Source: Prosthecobacter debontii
GTDB taxonomy: Bacteria; Verrucomicrobiota; Verrucomicrobiia; Verrucomicrobiales; Verrucomicrobiaceae
Direction of reading: 5' to 3'
DNA length: 36,828 nucleotides
NCBI GenBank assembly: GCA_945860295.1
Contig: CAMAQH010000037.1
Location: forward strand, 1-36,828
The translations under genes were made by a program, and so were the position numbers. A model generated the notes under the pieces. It saw nothing but the letters and a program-made list of their open reading frames with translations. It was not told the origin of the DNA and did no database searches. How positions within the stretch are numbered: position 1 is the stretch's first letter; each line of letters opens with the position of its first letter. Below are positions 28,467 through 36,571 of the stretch, piece by piece.

Positions 28467-29852
28467 ATGCGAATCGCCATCTTTGGAGGTAGCTTTAATC
28501 CGCCCGGACTGCATCACCGCGCTATCGCGGAGCTACTGGCGTGTGAATTTGATGAGGTGCGGGTGATCCCCTGTGGACCACGTCCTGATAAAGCGGTGAC
28601 GGGCAGTATCCCGGCGATCTACCGCGCGGCGCTTTGTGATCTGGCGTTTGGTGATTTGCCAAAGGTAGTGGTGGATCTGTTTGATCTGGAACAGGCGACA
28701 TTTACGCGAAATCATCAGCTTCAGACGCGCTTTGCATCACAAGGTGAAATCTGGCATGTGGTGGGGGCGGATCTGATCGCCGGTGGTAGTGAGGCGGCTT
28801 CTCTCATTCAACGCACCTGGGCACATGGGAGCGAGCTTTGGCAAAAAGCTCACTTCGCGGTGCTAACACGACCCGGACATGAGATCGACAAGCTTGATCT
28901 GCCGCCTAACTCGAAGTTGCTCACCCTCCAGGAATCAGGTTCCAGCTCAGCTATTCGCGACAGCCTGAGCCGGAGCGAAGATGTGAACGATCTCGTGACA
29001 CCGCGTGTTCTCGATTACATCGAGCGCTACGGCCTTTACCGTGCGCCGATTCCTGGCACCTGGGCAGAGTGCAGCCTGAGCGGCGTGCCTTTTCACCTGC
29101 AAGCCGATACAGCGAATCCAAAAGCGCTTTCATGGATCGACACGACAGGCCCCGGCGTGAGCGAGTCAGAAGCGAGCTTCATTACCGTGCTCGGTGGCGA
29201 TGGGGCGATGCTGCGCTGCATACGCGAGCATTGGCGAAAGCGGCGGCCGTTCTTCGGCATCAATGCGGGACATCTTGGATTCCTGATGAACGGACCAGAA
29301 CAGGTGCTAAGTAGCCCATTTCCACCGACGGCGGTGATCCTGCGGCAATTGCCGATGCTTTACCTGGAGTTTGAAAACGCGGCAGGTGAAGTGAAGACGG
29401 CCTATGGGTTCAATGACGCTTGGTTGGAGCGCAGCACGAGTCAGAGCGCTTGGTTGGAGGTCAGCGTTAATGGCGTGATGCGCCTACCGAAACTCGTAGC
29501 GGATGGCGCACTGGTGGCCACCGCCGCTGGCTCCACGGCCTATGCCCGCAGCATGGGCGCGAGCCCGCTTCTAGCTGATACGCCAGCATGGCTGCTGGTC
29601 GGCTCCAATGTCATGGAGCCTGCTCACTGGCGCAGTGCCCTACTGAGCACGGACACAATGGTGGAAATCCGCAGCCTATCCCCCGAGCACCGTCCTGTGG
29701 AGGCTTTTGTCGACGGCTTGAGCATGGGTGAAGTAGTGGCTCTGCGTGCACGCATCAGCCGCGCAGCTGCGGCTGAGCTGGCCTTCTGCGCCAGTCATGA
29801 CATGGCGGATAAGATCGCTGCCATTCAGTTTCAGCCTTCACAAACGATCTGA
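28467..29852 (+). CDS. nadD-nadK: fused nicotinate/nicotinamide-nucleotide adenylyltransferase and NAD kinase
   Basis: One 461-residue frame. The first part (1-195) is a nucleotidyltransferase: G-G-S-F-N-P-P (7-13), G-A-D-L and, near its end, S-S-S-A-I-R-D (159-165). It adenylates NaMN or NMN. The second part (about 230-461) is an NAD kinase: G-G-D-G (243-246), G-I-N-A-G-H-L-G-F-L (264-273), N-D in place of N-E (316-317) and G-S-T-A-Y-A (355-360). Together they could run NMN to NAD to NADP, or supply NaAD and NADP in parallel. Oddity: in the HxGH motif of the first part the first His is Gly (P-P-G-L-H-H), leaving only its last His. Its stop lies 4 bp from that of the convergent acyltransferase. 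Confidence 0.88.
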   Translation: MRIAIFGGSFNPPGLHHRAIAELLACEFDEVRVIPCGPRPDKAVTGSIPAIYRAALCDLAFGDLPKVVVDLFDLEQATFTRNHQLQTRFASQGEIWHVVGADLIAGGSEAASLIQRTWAHGSELWQKAHFAVLTRPGHEIDKLDLPPNSKLLTLQESGSSSAIRDSLSRSEDVNDLVTPRVLDYIERYGLYRAPIPGTWAECSLSGVPFHLQADTANPKALSWIDTTGPGVSESEASFITVLGGDGAMLRCIREHWRKRRPFFGINAGHLGFLMNGPEQVLSSPFPPTAVILRQLPMLYLEFENAAGEVKTAYGFNDAWLERSTSQSAWLEVSVNGVMRLPKLVADGALVATAAGSTAYARSMGASPLLADTPAWLLVGSNVMEPAHWRSALLSTDTMVEIRSLSPEHRPVEAFVDGLSMGEVVALRARISRAAAAELAFCASHDMADKIAAIQFQPSQTI

Positions 29853-29856
29853 ATAA

Positions 29857-31665
29857 TCACGCCGCGCGATGGCTCTCCAGCCATGCTTGGCACTTCTCCT
29901 CGCCCATGTATTTGGCCAGCAGCTTGGGATCAGTTTCCGTGAGATCGACGAGGATGAGTCCGTCGATGACAGAGGAGAACTGCTTGTCCACGTTGAAGCT
30001 GAGGATGGTGCCATTTAGCCGCAGGTAGTGCTTGAGCAAAATGGGGATGCCTTTGCGGTCGGTCTCGACACTAGAGATCAGCGCAGAGCAGTCATCCACG
30101 TCCTGAAGATCAGCGCTGATGAACTCACGCATGATCTTGCGACCACGCAGGTAGCGGAAGGGATTACGCGGCTTCACAAAACTGGCGAGATCCTCATGCA
30201 GACAGTTTTCCTGGAGAAACTCGACCATCATTTTGCGACTGAGCTTGTTGTAGTCTTTGCTGATGCTGACCGGCCCAAAGAGCTTCTTGTAACCTGGATT
30301 ACGCACCATCCAGAGAGCGATGCCTTTCCACAGCAAAGGCAGAGAAGAGAGACTCTTTTGATACTCCTTGGTGATGAAGCTGCGCCCCATTTCCACCGCG
30401 CTTTCGAGGTTGGCGAGGAAGGGCTTCTCGAACATGAACAGCGTGTTCGTGTAGAGTCCCTTGGGTCCATACTCGCGCAGGATCATGTCCGCACGGCCCA
30501 GGCGATAAGCTCCAGCGATGCGTTGCTTCGACTCGTCCCACAGAAAAAGGTGCTCGTAGTAGCGATCGTATTTATCGAGATCAATCTCCTCACCCGTGCC
30601 TTCACCGACCTGACGGAACGTGATCTCACGCAAGCGCCCAATCTCCTCCAGCGTGTCAGGAATCTCATGCGAATGTGCGCAGTAAACCGAGAGTCCACCC
30701 TGGCTGACGAGACACGCCCCATGCTCTCGCAAAGCATTCACCTCTCTGACGATCCGCTCCTGATGACTTGCCGCACGATGAGTTGCAAGAGAGGTTTCGA
30801 TCTCATCAGTATCTTTAGCCTCCACGTCTAGCTTGCGGCGCTGCCCCAGAACTAGCGTATGAATGCGCAGAAACTTCGTAAGCGCCTCATCGTCCTCAAA
30901 TTTACGCAGCTTACCAAACGGGATCGGCATACCTACACGCATCTTCACCGTCGCGTCACGCTGCTGGCAAAACTCACGCAAAATAAGTGCCGTGCGCAAA
31001 CGTGGATGAATCATGCCAACAATGTGAAACAGCGCGCTGTTACGACCCGGAAAATAGACCGGCAGGACGGCGGCCTGAGTGCGGCGAACCAGTGAGCCCA
31101 AATGATTGGTCCAAATCGCCTCTTCGATCCCCTTCCCTGGCTTGTAGGCAGACACTTCCCCAGAAGGAAAGATGAGCATAGCACCACCCGCTTTAAGGTG
31201 TTTCAGCGCTGCCTTCATGCCGCCTATATTGCTCTTTGCAGCTTCATCTCCGCCGAAAGGATTGACCAGAATACCATGCTTCTGCAACTCAGGCATAGCG
31301 GACAGCATTGAGTTCGTCATCACTTTCAAATCCTGGCGATGACGGCCTGCATAGCTGGCGAGTAATGCAGGGTCGATCAGCCCATAAGGATGATTGGCGA
31401 TGATGATCAGCGGCCCCGTTTTAGGAAACTCGAAATCTGGCTGCTCATCCAGATCGCAATCTGCATTAAGCGACTTCAGCACACCCTCAAAAAACGCGCC
31501 ACAGGTCTGCTCTTCAGGCGGCAAACTCTCATAGTACCTGTGCCCGCCCTGATAAGCGTCATCAAAGCCGCGCAGACCGAGCGTGCGCTCTAGCCATGGG
31601 CCTGCCGCGCGGTAAAGGCCACGCTGCATCGGGGTACGGAAATGCTCACTGATTTCTAGAATCAT
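29857..31665 (-). CDS. two-domain acyltransferase, OlsF-like (aminolipid synthesis)
   Basis: A 602-residue protein with two acyltransferase parts. The first 270 residues resemble a lysophospholipid acyltransferase: N-H-P-Y-G-L-I-D (His-x5-Asp) and, further on, F-P-S-G-E. The second part (about 310-590) resembles the hemolysin/OlsB-type GNAT, with G-A-Y-R-L-G-R and a long acyl-acceptor region. This order matches OlsF, in which the OlsB-like domain N-acylates ornithine (or glycine) and the other domain adds the second acyl chain. It likely makes ornithine or similar aminolipids. The alternative is an uncoupled pair of lipid acyltransferases. Not predicted to be secreted. Confidence 0.75.
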   Translation of the reverse strand: MILEISEHFRTPMQRGLYRAAGPWLERTLGLRGFDDAYQGGHRYYESLPPEEQTCGAFFEGVLKSLNADCDLDEQPDFEFPKTGPLIIIANHPYGLIDPALLASYAGRHRQDLKVMTNSMLSAMPELQKHGILVNPFGGDEAAKSNIGGMKAALKHLKAGGAMLIFPSGEVSAYKPGKGIEEAIWTNHLGSLVRRTQAAVLPVYFPGRNSALFHIVGMIHPRLRTALILREFCQQRDATVKMRVGMPIPFGKLRKFEDDEALTKFLRIHTLVLGQRRKLDVEAKDTDEIETSLATHRAASHQERIVREVNALREHGACLVSQGGLSVYCAHSHEIPDTLEEIGRLREITFRQVGEGTGEEIDLDKYDRYYEHLFLWDESKQRIAGAYRLGRADMILREYGPKGLYTNTLFMFEKPFLANLESAVEMGRSFITKEYQKSLSSLPLLWKGIALWMVRNPGYKKLFGPVSISKDYNKLSRKMMVEFLQENCLHEDLASFVKPRNPFRYLRGRKIMREFISADLQDVDDCSALISSVETDRKGIPILLKHYLRLNGTILSFNVDKQFSSVIDGLILVDLTETDPKLLAKYMGEEKCQAWLESHRAA

Positions 31666-31749
31666 GGTCGGTGGCTAAGTATTGCGAGAATCACCAGAAA
31701 TACCTCCCGCGCAAGAGGTGAAAAATAAAGCAACTGTCACTGATTCGGA

Positions 31750-32502
31750 CTAAACCAAGGCCTCGCGGATGCTGTCCTGCCAGTGTTTCGCACGCTCTGC
31801 ATAGGTTTTGCCATCGTCCTGATAAAGGATACCCCGGGAGACATTGATCAGCAGCGGGGCATTCCGCCCAGTGCCTTTCAGTGCGGCCAGATCACCGCCC
31901 TGGGCACCGAGTCCGGGGATGAGCAGCGGCACGTCCGGCGTGCGCGCCAGCACATCACTCGCGGCATTGGTGAGGCCGATCACTAGACCGACCTGCGGGC
32001 TGGCCTGCGTCATGTCGGCGACGATTTCATAGACGTGACGATCCCCCACTTTTTGCAGCTCGATGTCCGCCGCACCTTTGTTTGATGTCACACCGAGGAG
32101 ATAGAGGCCTTTGTCGGCGTATTTTAAAAACGGCTCCAGCGTGTCGCGGCCCATGTAGGGGTTCAGTGTCACGGCATCGACCCCGAACTCTTCAAAGGCT
32201 GCCTTCGCGTAATAACCCTGCGTCTCACCGATGTCGCCACGCTTCACATCAAAGACGATGGGAATCTCTTTGGGGATGACCTTCAGCGCTTGTGCCAGCA
32301 CGCGCATCCCCTGCCAACCCAGGGCTTCAAAGTAAGCTGAGTTTGGCTTGAAGGCGGCGGCGTAGGGCAGTGTCTCCTCGATCACGCGGATCATCATCTG
32401 CTTCATCTCCTCACCAGCCTTATCAGCGCGGATGTCTAGCCCGACACAGAGATTAGACTGAGTGGTGGCGATTCGTTTTTCGAGTTTGTGACGGAAGGTC
32501 AT
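31750..32502 (-). CDS. pyrF: orotidine-5'-phosphate decarboxylase
   Basis: A 250-residue enzyme that makes UMP from OMP, the last step of de novo pyrimidine synthesis. It is the PyrF2 type, with F-D-V-K-R-G-D-I-G holding the catalytic Asp85-Lys87-Asp90, an earlier F-K-P-N (51-54) and a C-terminal P-G-L-G-A-Q-G-G. The frame extends upstream to 32559; ATG 32502 is chosen because the family begins at this length. It is divergent from purE with 86 bp between starts, so one short region may drive both. Confidence 0.92.
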   Translation of the reverse strand: MTFRHKLEKRIATTQSNLCVGLDIRADKAGEEMKQMMIRVIEETLPYAAAFKPNSAYFEALGWQGMRVLAQALKVIPKEIPIVFDVKRGDIGETQGYYAKAAFEEFGVDAVTLNPYMGRDTLEPFLKYADKGLYLLGVTSNKGAADIELQKVGDRHVYEIVADMTQASPQVGLVIGLTNAASDVLARTPDVPLLIPGLGAQGGDLAALKGTGRNAPLLINVSRGILYQDDGKTYAERAKHWQDSIREALV

Positions 32503-32588
32503 GAGCGGCGCATCATGTCGGGCACCTGCCCTGATGCAAACCGTAAGCGCTGGTTGCACGCAGGAAGTGTCCGCGCTAGTTGCAGGTC

Positions 32589-33092
32589 ATGAGTTCCCCT
32601 CTCGTCGGTATCATCATGGGCTCTAGCTCCGACTGGCCCACCATGCAAAACGCAGCCCAAGTCCTGCAAGATTTTGGCGTGCCCTTTGAAAAGAAAGTCG
32701 TCAGCGCCCACCGCACCCCAAAGCTCCTCTACGACTACGCCACGAGCGCCCAGTCGCGTGGACTCAAATGCATCATCGCCGGTGCTGGCGGTGCCGCGCA
32801 TCTCCCCGGCATGGCAGCCAGCATGACGACCATTCCTGTGCTCGGCGTGCCCGTGCAGAGCCGGGCTCTCAGTGGCATGGACAGCCTCTATTCCATCGTC
32901 CAAATGCCAGGCGGCATCCCCGTCGCCACCTTTGCCATCGGTAATGCAGGCGCGCTGAATGCAGGTCTCTTTGCCATCTCCATGCTGGCCAATGAAAACC
33001 CCGAACTCGCCGCCAAACTTCAATCATTCCGCGACCACCAGACTGCGAAAGTGCTGGAGTCACAGAAGGAACTCGAAGCGAAATCCGAATGA
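32589..33092 (+). CDS. purE: N5-carboxyaminoimidazole ribonucleotide mutase
   Basis: A 167-residue PurE with the substrate loop G-S-S-S-D-W-P at the N-terminus, S-A-H-R-T-P, and [10 protein letters not shown]. It moves the carboxyl group of N5-CAIR to make CAIR. Because purK follows with a 4-bp ATGA overlap, this is the two-enzyme bacterial route. A TTG at 32580 lies three codons upstream; ATG 32589 is preferred. Confidence 0.93.
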   Translation: MSSPLVGIIMGSSSDWPTMQNAAQVLQDFGVPFEKKVVSAHRTPKLLYDYATSAQSRGLKCIIAGAGGAAHLPGMAASMTTIPVLGVPVQSRALSGMDSLYSIVQMPGGIPVATFAIGNAGALNAGLFAISMLANENPELAAKLQSFRDHQTAKVLESQKELEAKSE

Positions 33093-34291
33093 CGAATGCC
33101 ATGCCTGACCTGATGCCTGAAACCCCTTCGACATTCGACATTCGACATTCGTCATTCATCCCTCCCGCGACCATCGGCATCCTCGGTGGTGGCCAGCTTG
33201 GCCGAATGCTCGCGCTTGAAGCACGCCGCTGCGGCTATCGCGTCGCCGTTTATACTGACGAGCGCCCCGGTTGCCCGGCAGGTCAGGTCGCCGAAATCGA
33301 GATCAATGCCGCCTATGATGACAAGTCAGCCTTGGCACGCTTTCTCTCAGAGGTCGATGTCGTCACCGCTGAGTTTGAAAACATCCCCGACCTGTGTTTG
33401 CAGGCAGTCGAGGCCGTGAAGCCCCTGCGCCCAAGCCGGAAGGCGATCCATACGACGCAGCATCGCGAGCGTGAAAAACTCTTCCTGCGTGAACAAGGCA
33501 TCGCCTGTGCCGAATTCCGCATCATCGAAGATCTCGCAGGTCTGGAGAAAGCCGTGAGTGAACTCGGATGCCCCTGTGTGATCAAAACGGCCGCCTTTGG
33601 CTACGATGGGAAAGGTCAGTGCAAAGTGAACGCCGACACCGACCTCACCAGCGCTTGGCAAGCCTTTGAAGGCCACCACGCCGTCGTCGAGCAATGGGTG
33701 CCCTTTGTCTGCGAGATATCCGTCGTCGGCGCGCGTAGCGTCGATGGACGCATGGCCGTGAATGGCGTCGTTGAAAACCAGCACGCCCATCACATCCTCG
33801 ACCTTAGCATTGCCCCCGCTTGTGTCGAGACTGCCATTGTCGATCAGGCTTTAGCGCTCTGGGAAGCCGTCGCCATTGGACTTGATTACGTCGGCACCAT
33901 GGCCGTGGAATTGTTTGTCACCGCTGAGGGCAAAGTGCTCGTCAACGAGATCGCTCCGCGTCCGCATAACAGCGGCCACTACACCATCGACGCCTGCCTC
34001 ACGAATCAGTTCCAGCAGCAACTGCGTGCCATCTGTGGCCTGTCTTTGGGCGATCCCACCCAGCACACCCCCGCCGTCATGATCAATCTCCTGGGCGATG
34101 TTTGGCCCGAGGAAAAAGTGCATCCCGACTGGTCTCCTGTGCTCAATCACCCTCGCGCCAAACTCCATCTCTACGGCAAAGCCGAAGCCCGTGCGAAGCG
34201 CAAGATGGGCCACATTACCGTGCTCGGTGATACGCTCGAAGAGGCGCTGGAAACAGCCGCATCCATCAAGCTAGCGCTTGGCGTAGCGTGA
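33089..34291 (+). CDS. purK: 5-(carboxyamino)imidazole ribonucleotide synthase
   Basis: An ATP-grasp enzyme of 400 residues that makes N5-CAIR from AIR, bicarbonate and ATP, feeding PurE. It shows [11 protein letters not shown] (30-40), [26 protein letters not shown]. The start overlaps the purE stop (ATGA). The first 28 residues precede the usual PurK N-terminus and contain a short tandem repeat, so a later start (33101 or 33113) cannot be ruled out. Confidence 0.93.
   Translation: MTNAMPDLMPETPSTFDIRHSSFIPPATIGILGGGQLGRMLALEARRCGYRVAVYTDERPGCPAGQVAEIEINAAYDDKSALARFLSEVDVVTAEFENIPDLCLQAVEAVKPLRPSRKAIHTTQHREREKLFLREQGIACAEFRIIEDLAGLEKAVSELGCPCVIKTAAFGYDGKGQCKVNADTDLTSAWQAFEGHHAVVEQWVPFVCEISVVGARSVDGRMAVNGVVENQHAHHILDLSIAPACVETAIVDQALALWEAVAIGLDYVGTMAVELFVTAEGKVLVNEIAPRPHNSGHYTIDACLTNQFQQQLRAICGLSLGDPTQHTPAVMINLLGDVWPEEKVHPDWSPVLNHPRAKLHLYGKAEARAKRKMGHITVLGDTLEEALETAASIKLALGVA
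33127..33161 (+). repeat. heptamer tandem repeat in the 5' end of purK
   Basis: Three exact copies of TTCGACA, then TTCGTCA and a degenerate fifth unit. It lies within the poorly conserved N-terminal codons of purK. It may be a simple slippage product or a dispersed intergenic repeat taken into the coding region. Confidence 0.6.
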
Positions 34292-34329
34292 CCCTAACAG
34301 TCTCCATCGACTCCATTTTATATCCTACT

Positions 34330-35409
34330 ATGTCCACCACCAGCCTATTCACACCAGTCACTCTCGGCGCACTCACCCTTTCCAATCGAATCCTCATGGC
34401 CCCGCTGACACGCTGCCGTGCTGATGCCGATCATGTCCCCACAGACATCATGGCTGAATACTATGCTCAGCGAGCCAGCGCAGGTCTCATCATCGCCGAG
34501 GCCACCATGGTGATCGAGGGCAACTCTGCCTTCGGAGCACGCGAGCCGGGCATCTACTCCGACGCCCAAGTCGCTGCATGGAAAAAAGTCACTGATGCCG
34601 TGCACGCCAAAGGTGGGCTGATCGTCCTGCAAATCTGGCACGGTGGCCGCGCCTGCCATTCTCTACTAAATAACGGAGCGCAACCCGTCGCTCCGAGCCC
34701 GCTGCACATCACCAACGACGAAACCCACACGCCCCAAGGCAAGAAGCCCTATGAAACTCCGCGTGAACTGAGTGATGAAGAGCTGCCCGGCATCGTCGCA
34801 GGTTTCCGCAAAGCCGCCCAGAACGCCAAAGACGCTGGCTTTGATGGCATCGAAGTCCACGGAGCCAATGGCTACCTGCTCGATGAGTTTTTACGCGATG
34901 GCAGCAACAAACGCAGTGGCCCCTATGGTGGCCCAGTCGAGAATCGCGCCCGCCTCTTGCTCGAAGTCACCGATGCCGCCATCAGCGTCTGGGGAGCTAA
35001 ACGCGTAGGCGTGCGCATCTCACCGCTCAACAGTTACAATGACATGATCGATGGCGACCCCATCGGCCTAACGAGCTACGTTTCCGCACAGCTCAGTCAG
35101 CGCGGTATCGCCTACCTGCACCTCATGCGTGCCGACTTCTTCGGCATCCAGAAAAGCGATGTCGTCTGCGCTGCACGCGCCGTCTTCAAAGGAGCCATCG
35201 TCGGCAACATGGGCTACACACCCGAAGAAGCCGCGCAATCCGTGACGGATGGCACACTCGCTGCCGTTGCCTTTGGGCACCACTACGTCAGCAATCCAGA
35301 TCTCGTGGAGCGCATCCAAACTGGCCACGCCATCGTCGAACCCGATGCCCGCACCTTTTACAGCAACGATGCCAAGGGCTACACCGACTACCCGACCATC
35401 GCCGCCTGA
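34330..35409 (+). CDS. NADH:flavin oxidoreductase, Old Yellow Enzyme family
   Basis: A 359-residue FMN-dependent ene-reductase. It has an N-terminal L-F-T-P-V-T-L-G-A-L-T-L-S-N-R-I, the barrel segment Q-I-W-H-G-G-R, and the substrate-binding H-G-A-N-G-Y-L-L-D-E-F in which H-x-x-N holds the active-site pair. It resembles NemA and N-ethylmaleimide reductases that reduce activated alkenes with NADPH. The frame begins with GTG 34288, which overlaps purK by 4 bp, but ATG 34330 is nearer the conserved N-terminus and is used. Confidence 0.88.
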   Translation: MSTTSLFTPVTLGALTLSNRILMAPLTRCRADADHVPTDIMAEYYAQRASAGLIIAEATMVIEGNSAFGAREPGIYSDAQVAAWKKVTDAVHAKGGLIVLQIWHGGRACHSLLNNGAQPVAPSPLHITNDETHTPQGKKPYETPRELSDEELPGIVAGFRKAAQNAKDAGFDGIEVHGANGYLLDEFLRDGSNKRSGPYGGPVENRARLLLEVTDAAISVWGAKRVGVRISPLNSYNDMIDGDPIGLTSYVSAQLSQRGIAYLHLMRADFFGIQKSDVVCAARAVFKGAIVGNMGYTPEEAAQSVTDGTLAAVAFGHHYVSNPDLVERIQTGHAIVEPDARTFYSNDAKGYTDYPTIAA

Positions 35410-35505
35410 ATGACCCAGACCGACACCATCCGTGCGCTCTACCGCGCCATGCGCGGGAGTGATGACGCCGCCTTCTTCGCGCTCTGGGCAGACGATATCA
35501 TCTAG
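35410..35505 (+). pseudogene. 5' fragment of a SnoaL-like (NTF2 fold) gene
   Basis: ATG 35410 directly follows the stop of the Old Yellow Enzyme gene and opens 31 codons (M-T-Q-T-D-T-I-R-A-L-Y...D-D-A-A-F-F-A-L-W-A-D-D-I-I) before TAG 35503-35505. This matches the start of SnoaL-like/NTF2 proteins, normally near 130 residues. The remainder is absent and sequence character changes afterwards, so the gene was probably cut when the neighbouring foreign segment arrived. Confidence 0.6.
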
Positions 35506-35906
35506 CAGCAATTAATAGAAGGGGTCTTAGAAGTGGTCAGTTGATTCACGTGGCAAGATTCCAGTTTTTAGAGAATTGGAGAGCCATCACGAATGACGAT
35601 GAAAAGGATGAGGGAAGATTCGCCGTCCGTCTTAGCCGCTCAGAAAAGTCTGGTCCGCTGCTCGAAAGCTGATCAAGCGGCCATGCAGTATCCTGGATAG
35701 GAGATTCTGAATTACTAGAATTCCGCAATATGAATCACCTGATCCCATTTACGTGTTGCCGGGCGAAATGTAACGCCAAACCCTCTCGGCTACATGCCGA
35801 CAACCGTGGGGAGCGATCGCTCCTCCGTGACGATCACATAGGACGTATGGCATAAGCGAGAGCTTTCGGGTCCTCTTCGTTGATCGGGAGTGACACTGCA
35901 AAGTTG
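35506..35906. other. palindrome-containing debris between the chromosome and the attC
   Basis: 401 bp without a convincing gene. A frame from GTG 35550 covers 40 codons but has no known domain. Small palindromes are clustered: CGGC-TACAT-GCCG near 35787-35799 and the perfect GGAGCGATCGCTCC (35810-35823). GGGCGAA occurs at 35761-35767 and again at 35906-35912. GTTGGGC (35903-35909), read on the minus strand as GCCCAAC, matches the integron R'' pattern, so the stretch may be a decayed second recombination site, but the pairing of a full attC was not found. Confidence 0.4.
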
Positions 35907-36009
35907 GGCGAACGCTCAAGATGAGCTGCGGAGGTAAGTGGCGCGGAGCATGCTGCTCGGAGCATGCTCCGTGACACTTACCGGAGTTGGCTCCATCGCT
36001 TTGTTATGC
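35907..36009 (-). other. attC recombination site of an integron cassette
   Basis: Read on the minus strand: R'' GCATAAC (36009-36003), L'' GATGGAGC, a long imperfect hairpin, L' GCTCATC, then AGCGTT containing the crossover GTT (35913-35911). L'' pairs with L' except for one extra G, the extrahelical base that sets strand choice in real attC sites. The central hairpin is a 22-bp stem with 2 mismatches (35933-35954 with 35961-35982) and a 6-base loop. Total about 103 bp, within the known attC size range. Confidence 0.82.
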
Positions 36010-36404
36010 TCCGTTTTCATTCTTTCATATAATATACTTTTACGGCACCCGTCCAAGAAGTGATCCCTGAAAAGCCGTTCCGCCCCATCGACATTTTAAT
36101 ACGCTGTTCGTTGATCGACTGAATCTTCTTTCCGCGCGCCTCGGCGACGTCGTAGGCGGTGCTCAGGAGAGCGCTTTTACCGGCCTGCGAAACCGCGTCG
36201 CTCTCCGGAATAAACTGATACCGCGAATAGTATACGGTGATGGTGAACCCATCTGGATGATCATCGACGCGGTAAGAGGTGTCTTTATCGACACGCGATA
36301 AAGGCTTCTCGTTGTAACCTACGGGAGTCGCACAGCCCGCAAAAATACACACGATTGCAAGACAGGCCAAAAGTATTGTTTTTTTCATGTTTGTTTCTGC
36401 CTAA
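35913..36404 (-). mobile_element. integron gene cassette (492 bp)
   Basis: Bounded by G^TTAGGC at the integrase side (36405/36404) and the G of the attC crossover triplet at the other (35913). It has one gene in the same direction, starting 16 bp inside the boundary, followed at once by attC. In the circular form the R' box would read GTTAGGC, which is complementary at 6 of 7 bases to this cassette's R'' GCATAAC. It is visibly richer in A and T than the flanking genes. Confidence 0.8.
36017..36388 (-). CDS. small lipoprotein carried by the integron cassette
   Basis: A 123-residue protein with a lipoprotein signal: two Lys, a hydrophobic run, and the lipobox F-A-G-C with Cys19. The mature part has many polar residues, a Y-Y-S-R-Y segment and a final V-K-V-Y-Y. 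I do not recognise the family. It would be anchored in a membrane facing the periplasm. It is the only gene of the cassette, begins just inside the cassette boundary and ends 7 bp before the attC R'' box. No Shine-Dalgarno site is seen; expression may depend on a promoter near attI. Confidence 0.78.
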   Translation of the reverse strand: MKKTILLACLAIVCIFAGCATPVGYNEKPLSRVDKDTSYRVDDHPDGFTITVYYSRYQFIPESDAVSQAGKSALLSTAYDVAEARGKKIQSINEQRIKMSMGRNGFSGITSWTGAVKVYYMKE

Positions 36405-36470
36405 CTTGTTGATCATTCACAGATCGTGAGGTTTGTCACCAGCTTTATATCCGACGGATTGGTGGGAAAA
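36399..36470 (-). other. presumed attI site of the integron
   Basis: Between the integrase gene and the first cassette, on the minus strand, the sequence ends in A-A-C-A-A-G-T-T-A-G-G-C, close to the end of attI1 (A-A-C-A-A-A-G-T-T-A-G-G-C). The crossover triplet is at 36405-36403. The right-hand limit is a guess; the accessory integrase-binding sites were not identified. Confidence 0.68.
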
Positions 36471-36498
36471 GTACGGGGCGTGGCGCTAATGAATATGG

Positions 36499-36564
36499 TT
36501 TTACACTCCTATGTTGGAATCAGGCAATAAAAATATGGATTTACTCCGACATAGGAGAGTAAAA
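36499..36564. promoter_or_regulatory. paired inverted 20-mers between integrase and cassette
   Basis: TTTTACACTCCTATGTTGGA (36499-36518) and, as its inverse, 36545-36564 agree at 18 of 20 positions. Each arm is itself an imperfect dyad centred on TATGTT or GACATA, with centres 38 bp apart. This arrangement resembles a double operator for a dimeric regulator. The right arm contains the possible ribosome-binding site AGGAG of the integrase gene. Confidence 0.7.
36500..36527 (-). promoter_or_regulatory. possible cassette promoter (Pc)
   Basis: On the minus strand, TTGCCT (36527-36522), 16 bases, then TGTAAA (36505-36500). It would read toward the attI site and cassette and overlaps the left inverted 20-mer, so a bound regulator could block it. 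Only the boxes and spacing support it. Confidence 0.35.
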
Positions 36565-36571
36565 TCTATGT

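Noticed and set aside
35546-35728. 60-codon frame on the minus strand
   Set aside because: TTG start, Ser-rich composition, no domain; probably chance in debris.
35810-35823. Perfect palindrome GGAGCGATCGCTCC as a terminator
   Set aside because: No T-run follows on either strand; more likely part of a recombination-site remnant or chance.
35933-35982. Long hairpin as a Rho-independent terminator
   Set aside because: No U-tract on either strand, and the flanking R and L boxes identify it as the core of attC.
36521-36560. LexA box of the gammaproteobacterial type upstream of intI
   Set aside because: No CTGT-N8-ACAG match; the dyads there have another sequence.
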